Positions 1-4,521 of a stretch of DNA of 5,259 nt are shown here, piece after piece. Location of the stretch: positions 1 to 5,259 of the forward strand of contig CAJVXD010000103.1 of assembly GCA_913009675.1 (NCBI GenBank), in the 5' to 3' direction. The notes under the pieces are model-generated. The model had not been told where the DNA came from, ran no database searches, and worked only from the letters and a program-made list of their open reading frames with translations. A program made the translations under genes and the position numbers. The stretch is from an uncultured bacterium (lineage in GTDB: Bacteria; Omnitrophota; Gorgyraeia; Gorgyraeales; Gorgyraeaceae). Every line of letters starts with the position of its first letter. The first letter of the stretch is position 1.

Positions 1-82
1 TAGTTCGAGTCACGTGACGCATCATTTGTGAAGGCTTATTACTTGATTTTTTCTTTTATTTTTTTATCTTTTTTTTTTTTTT
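1..82. other. Non-genomic, T-rich read tail before the adapter
   Basis: This stretch lies outside the adapter at 83-140 and is dominated by T runs, ending in an almost pure T tract at about 55-82. On the complementary strand it reads as insert, adapter, poly-A and then noise, the pattern expected when an Illumina read runs past the end of a short fragment and its adapter. No coding sequence, RNA or promoter is supported. The 10-bp palindrome GTCACGTGAC at 9-18 is probably chance. I infer it is a sequencing artefact that should be trimmed. Confidence 0.85.
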
Positions 83-140
83 AATGATCCGGCGACCACC
101 GAGATCTACACTCTTTCCCTACACGACGCTCTTCCGATCT
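83..140 (+). other. Illumina P5/TruSeq adapter contamination
   Basis: The 58 bases match the full-length Illumina P5 plus read-1 primer adapter, which begins AATGATACGGCGACC and ends GACGCTCTTCCGATCT. The only difference I see is C instead of A at position 89. Adapter orientation is correct for reading into the insert that starts at 141. It is synthetic library sequence left in the assembly. It marks the true end of genomic sequence and interrupts the receptor gene. Confidence 0.98.
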
Positions 141-850
141 CAGCCTGTTGCAAAACCCAACGACAGATTTTCAGACAGGTTATAATCCACCCTGCCATTG
201 TAGTCTTTTGTGCGCACATCGCTATTCGACCTATAGCCGTCCGTCTCGTAAAATTTTGAGTACAGGTAATATGACAACCTATCTTTCGAGCCGGATATCT
301 CCACGTCTTCCTGATTCATGTCATAATTGCCGTATTTTACACCGACCCGTCCCGATAAGTGAGATTTGCCTTTCTTTGTTATTATATTAACCACTCCGCC
401 TACTGCATTATCCCCGTAAAGCACAGACGCCCCACCCCTTACAATCTCTATCCTTTCCACTGTCTCAATAGGTATCTGTAACCAGTCAGGCCCTGAGATG
501 TCTATGGAATTAACCTTGCGGCCGTCAACAAGCACGAGGATGTTGTTTACAGATGTATCCGCAAATCCTCTTATATCGACTTTCGCTGTCTTGTCGGTGC
601 CGGAATCATAGACATTGATACCCGGCTCCTTCCTTAAGATATCTCCAACGTATTTGGCGTCCGACGAGCTGATTTCTTCCCCGTCAATAACAGTAACGTT
701 TGAGGTAATGTCATAATCTTTTTGAGGCATCCTTGTTGGGGTAACTACAATCTTTTCCAACTTGACTTCATTGCCCGTTGCTGCTTCGACAGAAGACAAA
801 AACATAACGCTAACCAATACCGCCGGAATTGCAAAAATTATCCTTTTCAT
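141..850 (-). CDS. btuB: TonB-dependent outer-membrane receptor, BtuB-like, 3' end lost
   Basis: The 236 visible residues are the N-terminal part of a TonB-dependent receptor, which imports a scarce ligand across the outer membrane using TonB/ExbB/ExbD energy. Residues 1-23 form a signal peptide (MKR, hydrophobic core, predicted cut after VEA). A TonB-box-like segment, EKIVVTPTR, follows at about 32-40. The plug domain covers about 45-160, with hallmarks VDIRGFADTSVNNILVLVDG and GGASVLYGDNAVGGVVNIITKKG. The first barrel strands start after about 165. Family members run about 600-700 residues, so most of the barrel is missing. The apparent TGA stop (140-142) uses the last adapter base, so it is not real. 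The ATG has Shine-Dalgarno AAGGA seven bases upstream. The cobalamin riboswitch in the leader is the main reason to call this a B12 receptor; a siderophore or other corrinoid receptor cannot be excluded from the plug alone. Confidence 0.9.
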
Positions 851-857
851 GTCTCAT

Positions 858-862
858 TCCTT
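858..862 (-). promoter_or_regulatory. Ribosome binding site of the TonB receptor gene
   Basis: AAGGA on the minus strand lies seven bases before the ATG at 850-848. It supports that start, which also gives a complete signal peptide. Its upstream edge is six bases from the base of the hairpin at 869-905, so folding of that hairpin could affect ribosome access. Confidence 0.75.
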
Positions 863-868
863 TCTGAG

Positions 869-905
869 ATCCTTCAGGCGCTCCTATTCGTCGCACCTTC
901 AGGAT
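869..905 (-). other. Leader hairpin with tandem G-A mismatches beside the RBS
   Basis: Read as minus-strand RNA, AUCCU-GA-AGGUGC (905-893) pairs with GCGCCU-GA-AGGAU (881-869). This gives a 5-bp stem, two opposed G-A mismatches in the sheared tandem arrangement, a 6-bp stem with one U-G wobble, and an 11-nt loop (882-892). It is downstream of the terminator and just upstream of the Shine-Dalgarno, so it exists only in read-through transcripts. The pairing is seen directly; any role in translation control or RNA stability is inferred. Confidence 0.5.
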
Positions 906-911
906 TAATTC

Positions 912-954
912 GCTCATACAACTTACGCTCCTTACAGTCGCGTAAGTTGTGAGC
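912..954 (-). other. Leader hairpin downstream of the terminator
   Basis: A perfect 11-bp inverted repeat pairs 918-928 (ACAACTTACGC on the plus strand) with 940-950, around an 11-nt loop. Another 4 bp (912-915 with 951-954) extends the stem past a 2-nt bulge. No U tract follows, so it is not a second intrinsic terminator. It could stabilise the read-through mRNA or take part in alternative folding with the terminator six bases upstream. Confidence 0.6.
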
Positions 955-959
955 TCATT

Positions 960-997
960 AAAAAAACCCTTGACTCGTTTTTAGCGAATCAAGGGTT
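960..997 (-). terminator. Intrinsic terminator in the cobalamin-riboswitch leader
   Basis: On the minus strand AACCCTTGATTCG (997-985) pairs with CGAGTCAAGGGTT (977-965) as a 13-bp stem with one G-U wobble and a 7-nt loop. A run of seven T residues (966-960) overlaps and follows the 3' arm. It sits between the aptamer and the receptor start, about 110 bases before the ATG. This is the usual layout of a transcription-terminating B12 riboswitch: ligand binding should favour this hairpin and switch off receptor synthesis. Candidate anti-terminator pairings for the 5' arm are a local AGGGT/ACCCT hairpin (1004-1000 with 996-992) and AAGGGT at 1057-1052. Confidence 0.9.
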
Positions 998-1023
998 GCA
1001 CCCTGTTTCCTTCACCCTCTATC

Positions 1024-1053
1024 GTCTCTTAACGACCACAGTCCTTAAGAGAC
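1024..1053 (-). other. Leader hairpin between aptamer and terminator
   Basis: A perfect 9-bp inverted repeat pairs 1024-1032 (GTCTCTTAA) with 1045-1053 (TTAAGAGAC), leaving a 12-nt loop. There is no adjacent T run. It lies in the riboswitch expression platform. Its outer edge (1052-1053) overlaps AAGGGT at 1057-1052, which can also pair with the terminator 5' arm, so the two folds would compete. Confidence 0.55.
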
Positions 1054-1056
1054 CCT

Positions 1057-1088
1057 TATATAGTCGCTGCCCTCAGCAGCTGCATATA
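1057..1088 (-). other. Short hairpin just 3' of the B12 aptamer
   Basis: GCTGC at 1066-1070 pairs with GCAGC at 1076-1080 around a 5-nt loop. TATAT at 1057-1061 can pair with ATATA at 1084-1088 across an internal loop. It directly follows the aptamer in the transcript and may be a peripheral riboswitch helix (P13-like) or part of the expression platform. I cannot decide which without folding. Confidence 0.45.
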
Positions 1089-1094
1089 AAGAAA

Positions 1095-1245
1095 ATATAC
1101 CGTAAGGTTTTCTGACTCAAGGCTTGCCCTACTCTCCGCGCCTTCTCACCCACCTGTAGTGGATAATGGCCGACTGCGGATTTCGTAACCTATCACAGCA
1201 GCGGGGCTGTGCTGGATTTACACCAGCTTCCCTTAAACAATATAA
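1095..1245 (-). promoter_or_regulatory. Cobalamin (vitamin B12) riboswitch aptamer
   Basis: Read on the minus strand, the conserved landmarks appear in order. GGGAAGCTGGTGTAAATCC (1232-1214) matches the 5' GGGAA-n-GGTG-n-AATCC element. CAGCCCCGCTGCTGTGA follows at about 1209-1193. Then come GCCATTATCCACT (the GCCACTG region, about 1170-1158), GGGTGAGAAGGC (about 1151-1140), and the B12 box AGTCAGAAAACC with its flank at 1125-1106. Together these identify the cobalamin riboswitch family, which binds adenosylcobalamin or related corrinoids and represses B12 uptake or synthesis genes. Exact ends are approximate because P1 is AU-rich. It is followed by an intrinsic terminator and then a TonB receptor gene. 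Confidence 0.95.
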
Positions 1246-1265
1246 TGAAGAATATTCAATTTCCT

Positions 1266-1296
1266 ATTTTATACACTAATCGTTATGCGATGTCAA
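1266..1296 (-). promoter_or_regulatory. Sigma-70 promoter for the riboswitch-receptor transcript
   Basis: On the minus strand a perfect -35 box TTGACA (1296-1291) is followed by an exact 17-bp spacer and the -10 box TATAAA (1273-1268), extended as TATAAAAT. Transcription should start near 1258-1262, about 15 bases before the aptamer. Near-consensus elements with ideal spacing suggest a strong constitutive promoter, leaving regulation to the riboswitch. It starts 19 bp from the inverted-repeat element at 1316-1481. Confidence 0.88.
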
Positions 1297-1315
1297 TGAA
1301 AAAGATTGGCAGTGC

Positions 1316-1481
1316 CTTTTCGGTCAGGGGGAGCCTGAAAAAGCATGTTTATTTTGCGTAGTCTATGATCAGCGAAATAACAAAAAAGCCTGCCTGTCAA
1401 AATAAAAATGAGTGAGGCCCGCATCTCCAAATAAATGAAATTGGCCGAACGTCTTTTTTCAGGCTCCCCCTGACCGAAAAG
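1316..1481. repeat. Perfect 27-bp inverted repeat around a 112-bp spacer (REP/BIME- or MITE-like)
   Basis: The arm at 1316-1342 (CTTTTCGGTCAGG to CCTGAAAAA) is the exact reverse complement of 1455-1481. The 112-bp spacer (1343-1454) is AT-rich and has no convincing ORF or RNA. Each arm carries an internal palindrome, TCAGG-5 nt-CCTGA, so it can also fold alone. No target-site duplication is obvious outside the arms. It fills the gap between tatA (13 bases beyond the hairpin edge at 1484) and the B12-riboswitch promoter. It could be a paired REP-like element, a small non-autonomous transposable element, or a large hairpin that ends or stabilises the operon mRNA. I recognise no named family. 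Confidence 0.85.
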
Positions 1482-1484
1482 ACG
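1450..1484 (-). other. Local hairpin formed by the right arm, downstream of tatA
   Basis: CGTCTTTT at 1450-1457 pairs perfectly with AAAAGACG at 1477-1484. Inside it TCAGG (1459-1463) pairs with CCTGA (1469-1473) around a 5-nt loop, with 1 nt opposite CCG as an asymmetric internal loop. The structure starts 12 bases after the tatA stop codon. No T run follows on the minus strand, so it is a poor intrinsic terminator, but it could protect the 3' end of the operon mRNA. The left arm forms a similar but shorter hairpin at 1314-1344. Confidence 0.6.
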
Positions 1485-1496
1485 AGCGATTAGTAT

Positions 1497-1658
1497 CTAA
1501 GATTTGTCTTCCTTCTTCTCCTCGTCCTTCATCCCTTTTTTAAACTCTTTTATGCCTTTAGCGAGATTCCTTGCTATCTCAGGGAGTTTTGCGGCACCAA
1601 AGATAAGCAGACATATTATCAATATTAAGATAAGTTCCGGCATACCGATACCAAACAT
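1497..1658 (-). CDS. tatA: Sec-independent protein translocase subunit TatA/TatE
   Basis: This 53-residue protein is a TatA-family subunit, the pore-forming or membrane-weakening part of the twin-arginine pathway, which exports folded and often cofactor-loaded proteins across the inner membrane. It begins [13 protein letters not shown], has one transmembrane helix at about residues 7-20, the FG hinge motif at F20-G21, then [18 protein letters not shown] forming the amphipathic helix, and ends in a charged Lys/Glu tail. The size is slightly short for TatA (often 55-90 residues) but all functional parts are present. A strong AGGAGG at 1672-1667, eight bases from the ATG, fixes the start. It follows the DRTGG gene by 34 bp on the same strand, so it is probably the last gene of the operon. 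No tatB or tatC is in the window. TatE or a TatB-like role is possible, but the short tail favours TatA. Confidence 0.95.
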   Translation of the reverse strand: MFGIGMPELILILIICLLIFGAAKLPEIARNLAKGIKEFKKGMKDEEKKEDKS

Positions 1659-1692
1659 AAACACCCCCTCCTTTTAAAATGACTGCACAGAT

Positions 1693-2796
1693 TCAGTATC
1701 CGATCTTTTTGAGTATTTTATTTATGTCCACGTATCTTTCTACGAGGGTAGTTGCCGCCTTTGTCTTTTCCCTGTCCTCCGGCCTTATCTTTATAGCGAG
1801 GTCGTGTATCCGTGCAGCAGTAACATAGGTATCCTTCCGGCTTAAAAGCACGGGTATCTTTGCCTCTTCTATGAGCATCATTATCTTTCTATTGGGCACC
1901 AAGCCTCCCGTAAGGATCAACCCTGATATCGAAATATTCTTTTTTGGCTTTTTTAAAAGGTGCACGCTCAGGGCCGTCATAAGCATGTCTTCTCTGTCGC
2001 CCGGCGTTATCAATAGAGAACCGTTTTCTATATAATCCAGGGCGTTGTGCGGTTCCATGGCAGCTACCAGTATCTTTCGGACCTTATTCCGCATACCGAC
2101 CTTTCTCGAGATAAGTTCTATGTCGGTTTCTTCCACTATATGATGGATAAGAGGCATTGATAATGACGGCACATAAGGCAGGACGCCGAGCACCTCTACC
2201 CCCCTTTTTTTAAGTCCGGCCCTGATCACACTCGCTATCTTTCTGTATTTAGAGGGCCTCACCTTATTGATAATGACCCCCATAACCTCAGGGCCCTCCT
2301 TTTCGAACAACGCCATGTTTAATTCTATCTCGTCTATGGGCCTGCCAATCCCGCCGGAGGTTACCAGTATGACCTTTGCGCCTAAAAGACGGGCTACCTT
2401 TGCATTAGAAAGATCGAATACAGACCCCACCCCTGCATGGCCGGTCCCCTCTATTACAACAAGCCTCTTCCCTCTGGAGATATGCCCGAATGACTTTAAG
2501 ATATCCCTGACCAGCCGCTCAGAATGCCCCTTTTTTACATAATGTTCCGTAAAACCCTTTTCTATCGCTATCGGGCTCATGTCTTTTAGACGGGATTTCG
2601 TCCCGCAGACCTTTTCAATAAGCACTGAATCTTCATCTATCTTGTATCCCTCTTCAATAACATATCTCTGGCCCACTGGTTTTATAAAACCTACGCGCCT
2701 GAACCTTTTTTTGAAGGCATTGATGAGGCCCAGGGATATCGTGGTTTTGCCGTCGTTCTGTTTTGTGGCTGCTATGAATAACCTGCCTTGCTTCAT
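1693..2796 (-). CDS. BioD-like P-loop (AAA_26) plus DRTGG domain protein, Pta-N-terminus-like
   Basis: This 367-residue protein resembles the N-terminal half of long bacterial phosphate acetyltransferases but lacks the catalytic PTA domain. Residues 1 to about 210 form a dethiobiotin-synthetase-like P-loop ATPase. The nucleotide loop is ATKQNDGKTT at 10-19, VVIEGTGH lies at 113-120 and IINKVRPSK at 175-183. Residues about 215-330 form a DRTGG domain with HNALDYIENG and PGDRED, a presumed ligand-sensing module. Stand-alone members of this architecture are usually called phosphotransacetylase-family or cobyrinic-acid a,c-diamide-synthase-like, and their substrate is unknown. I start it at the ATG at 2796, which overlaps the upstream stop as ATGA and has GGAG five bases before it; a GTG at 2808 would add four residues and is less likely. 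The ATGA overlap implies translational coupling to hps-rraA. Enzyme activity is unproven; a regulator of acetyl-phosphate or one-carbon metabolism is possible. Confidence 0.88.
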   Translation of the reverse strand: MKQGRLFIAATKQNDGKTTISLGLINAFKKRFRRVGFIKPVGQRYVIEEGYKIDEDSVLIEKVCGTKSRLKDMSPIAIEKGFTEHYVKKGHSERLVRDILKSFGHISRGKRLVVIEGTGHAGVGSVFDLSNAKVARLLGAKVILVTSGGIGRPIDEIELNMALFEKEGPEVMGVIINKVRPSKYRKIASVIRAGLKKRGVEVLGVLPYVPSLSMPLIHHIVEETDIELISRKVGMRNKVRKILVAAMEPHNALDYIENGSLLITPGDREDMLMTALSVHLLKKPKKNISISGLILTGGLVPNRKIMMLIEEAKIPVLLSRKDTYVTAARIHDLAIKIRPEDREKTKAATTLVERYVDINKILKKIGY

Positions 2797-4079
2797 TTTT
2801 TCTCCCACTTTAAAAGCTCTGTTATCTTTGCCAGGGTACTGCCTTCATCTATCTCTTTCCTCAGGCGATTCTCGGTTTCCAGCACGCTCATTGCCCTGTT
2901 GGCTATTTCCGCTGCTTTCCCCCGGGGGATAACCACTACTCCATCATCGTCTCCCACGAGGTAATCCCCCGCAAATATCCTTGTATTATCTATCCTTACG
3001 GGGACCCCTATTTCTCCAAACCCCTTCGGCTCTCCTGCAGTAGGCGATACAATCCTTGCAAAGACAGGTAACCCGAGACGTCTTATTTCTTTTATATCCC
3101 GGACAGCTCCATTTATAACAACCCCTGCTATGCCTTTCTGAACTGCACCGTGACTCGCGAGCTCTCCCCATACAGCAGGGCCTGTTCCCCCTGCATCAAT
3201 AACAATGACCTGACCCTTTCGAGCCTGGTCAACCGCCTCAACCGGTTTTGCCCAATCCCCCGGATAGGTCCTTACAGTAAAGATTTCCCCAAACGTCTTT
3301 ATTCCCGGGGTTATAACATGCAGGTGCTTTAAATCCCCTGTCCGGTGCATTGCATCAGAGAGATTGGCAGTGGAGAGTTTTTTCAGGATCCTTACTATGT
3401 CTTTTTCGGACCCTCTTTTAAAGAGGTCTGTCTTTATCTTTTTCAGGGTAGAGATTGACTGTCTTATTGTGCGCGTAGCCCTTTCCGCATCCCTTGCCTT
3501 GTTTATTGCGCCGCCGACTACAACTATGTTCGCCCCGGCCTTTATGGCCTCCACGGCTGTTTCAGAATTAATGCCTCCTGCAATCGCTATCGGGATCTTT
3601 AGTTTTTTCGATATTGCCTTTAGCTGACGAAACGGGCCCTTTGCCTGCATCTGGTCATCAATCGCACAATGGATACCTATGTAGTCAACGCCGAACCCTT
3701 CCACCTCTAATGCCCTCTTTTCGCTCTCCTTGATTGATATCAAATCCACCTCTATCTTAGCACCATAGTTATGTCCTGCCTCCACGCATTCCTTTATCGT
3801 AGAATCGCTTGCAGCGCCAAGCACACAGACTACATCCGCGCCTGCCTTTGCGGCTATCTCCACCTCTGTGCGGCCGGCATCCATTATTTTCATATCTGCG
3901 ACTATTGTCTTATGGGGGAATCTTTCGCGCAATCTACGAACAGCCTCCAGCCCCTCGCTTTTTATAAGCGGGGTCCCTGCCTCTATCCAATCCGCCCCTC
4001 CCTTTATTGCTTCCTCGGCACATTTGAGGGCACGATTCAGATTTACAAAATCTAAGGCAACCTGCAATATTGGCTTCAT
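2793..4079 (-). CDS. 3-hexulose-6-phosphate synthase fused to an RraA-like domain
   Basis: This is a 428-residue fusion. Residues 1 to about 210 are 3-hexulose-6-phosphate synthase (HPS), an orotidine-decarboxylase-superfamily barrel that reversibly condenses formaldehyde with ribulose 5-phosphate. Visible hallmarks are LQVALD (5-10), the metal/catalytic D62-x-K64-x-x-D67, H137, and phosphate-binding AGGIN (167-171) and VVGGAI (187-192). After a Lys-rich linker (about 213-233), residues about 235-415 are an RraA-like domain with WGELASHG (304-311), GAVRD (324-328) and GDYLVGDDDGVVVIP near the end. R327-D328 match the catalytic pair of RraA-fold aldolases, so this half may be an enzyme rather than an RNase E regulator. 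Such fusions are known in several anaerobes and archaea, where HPS can detoxify or assimilate formaldehyde or run backwards to make pentose phosphates. No phosphohexuloisomerase partner is in the window. The ATG overlaps the yjbQ stop (TAATG), and AGGGG lies before it inside yjbQ. Confidence 0.95.
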   Translation of the reverse strand: MKPILQVALDFVNLNRALKCAEEAIKGGADWIEAGTPLIKSEGLEAVRRLRERFPHKTIVADMKIMDAGRTEVEIAAKAGADVVCVLGAASDSTIKECVEAGHNYGAKIEVDLISIKESEKRALEVEGFGVDYIGIHCAIDDQMQAKGPFRQLKAISKKLKIPIAIAGGINSETAVEAIKAGANIVVVGGAINKARDAERATRTIRQSISTLKKIKTDLFKRGSEKDIVRILKKLSTANLSDAMHRTGDLKHLHVITPGIKTFGEIFTVRTYPGDWAKPVEAVDQARKGQVIVIDAGGTGPAVWGELASHGAVQKGIAGVVINGAVRDIKEIRRLGLPVFARIVSPTAGEPKGFGEIGVPVRIDNTRIFAGDYLVGDDDGVVVIPRGKAAEIANRAMSVLETENRLRKEIDEGSTLAKITELLKWEKK

Positions 4080-4498
4080 TATTCCCCTATTATTTGCACA
4101 AGCAGCTCTCGCGACCTGGGCCTATTATCGAAATCTATAAATATAACCTGCTGCCAGGTGCCGAGATGCAGCCTTCCTTTAATAAACGGCACGGATATGC
4201 TGGGCCCCAGTAAGGATGCCCTTATATGGGCGTAGCCGTTTCCATCGTGCCATCTTAGATTATGCTGATACGCACCGGATTTAGGCGCTATCTTCTCAAG
4301 GTATGTCCTTAGGTCTGCTATAAGGCCCGGCTCGTATTCAACAGTGGTAAGCCCGGCCGTGGAGCCCGGGACAAAGACGGTTGTAATGCCCGAGGTAAGG
4401 GCGGTTTTAGAGAGCTCCTCTTGTATCCGGTCAGTTATATCAATAATATCCGTATCGCCTTTCGTATTCAGTTGTATTTTCTTAGTTATAACGGCCAT
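4079..4498 (-). CDS. yjbQ: YjbQ/UPF0047 family protein (secondary thiamine-phosphate synthase family)
   Basis: The 139-residue protein is a full-length YjbQ/UPF0047 member, a small trimeric fold usually about 130-140 residues. Conserved blocks are VPGSTAGLTTVEYEPGL (43-59), HNLRWHDGNGYAHIRASLLG (79-98) and LGTWQQVIFIDFDNRPRSR (112-130). These hold the H/W/D/H residues thought to form the ligand or metal site. Database names call it a secondary thiamine-phosphate synthase because some members weakly complement thiE mutants, but the physiological role is unsettled. It follows acsE by 23 bp, and its stop TAA shares one base with the start of hps-rraA (TAATG), so the two are probably translationally coupled. 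No good Shine-Dalgarno precedes the ATG, only the A-rich GAAAAGATA. Placement in a one-carbon operon might hint at a role with formaldehyde-derived or phosphorylated metabolites, but this is speculation. Confidence 0.95.
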   Translation of the reverse strand: MAVITKKIQLNTKGDTDIIDITDRIQEELSKTALTSGITTVFVPGSTAGLTTVEYEPGLIADLRTYLEKIAPKSGAYQHNLRWHDGNGYAHIRASLLGPSISVPFIKGRLHLGTWQQVIFIDFDNRPRSRELLVQIIGE

Positions 4499-4521
4499 TA
4501 TCTTTTCAAATAAGCGTTCGC

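Noticed and set aside
9..18. Perfect 10-bp palindrome GTCACGTGAC as an operator
   Set aside because: It lies in the non-genomic read tail outside the adapter, so it has no biological meaning here.
148..390. Plus-strand 80-residue ORF within the receptor gene
   Set aside because: It is antisense to the strongly supported plug-domain reading frame, has no domain signature and no clear ribosome binding site.
722..952. Plus-strand 76-residue ORF across the receptor start and leader
   Set aside because: It overlaps the receptor signal peptide and several leader hairpins and has Cys/His/Arg-rich composition typical of a shadow frame.
1316..1481. Intrinsic terminator for the tatA operon
   Set aside because: The stem is long but the loop is 112 nt and neither the whole structure nor the local right-arm hairpin is followed by a T run on the minus strand, so simple Rho-independent termination is not supported.
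1316..1481. CRISPR array or complete insertion sequence
   Set aside because: There are only two repeat copies, they are inverted rather than direct, and the 112-bp interior cannot encode a transposase.
1693..2808. GTG start at 2808 for the DRTGG gene
   Set aside because: The ATG at 2796 forms an ATGA overlap with the upstream stop and has GGAG at good spacing; the GTG has no comparable ribosome site.
2579..2932. Plus-strand 117-residue ORF
   Set aside because: It is antisense to the DRTGG and HPS-RraA genes, whose frames carry clear family motifs; no independent motif is seen.
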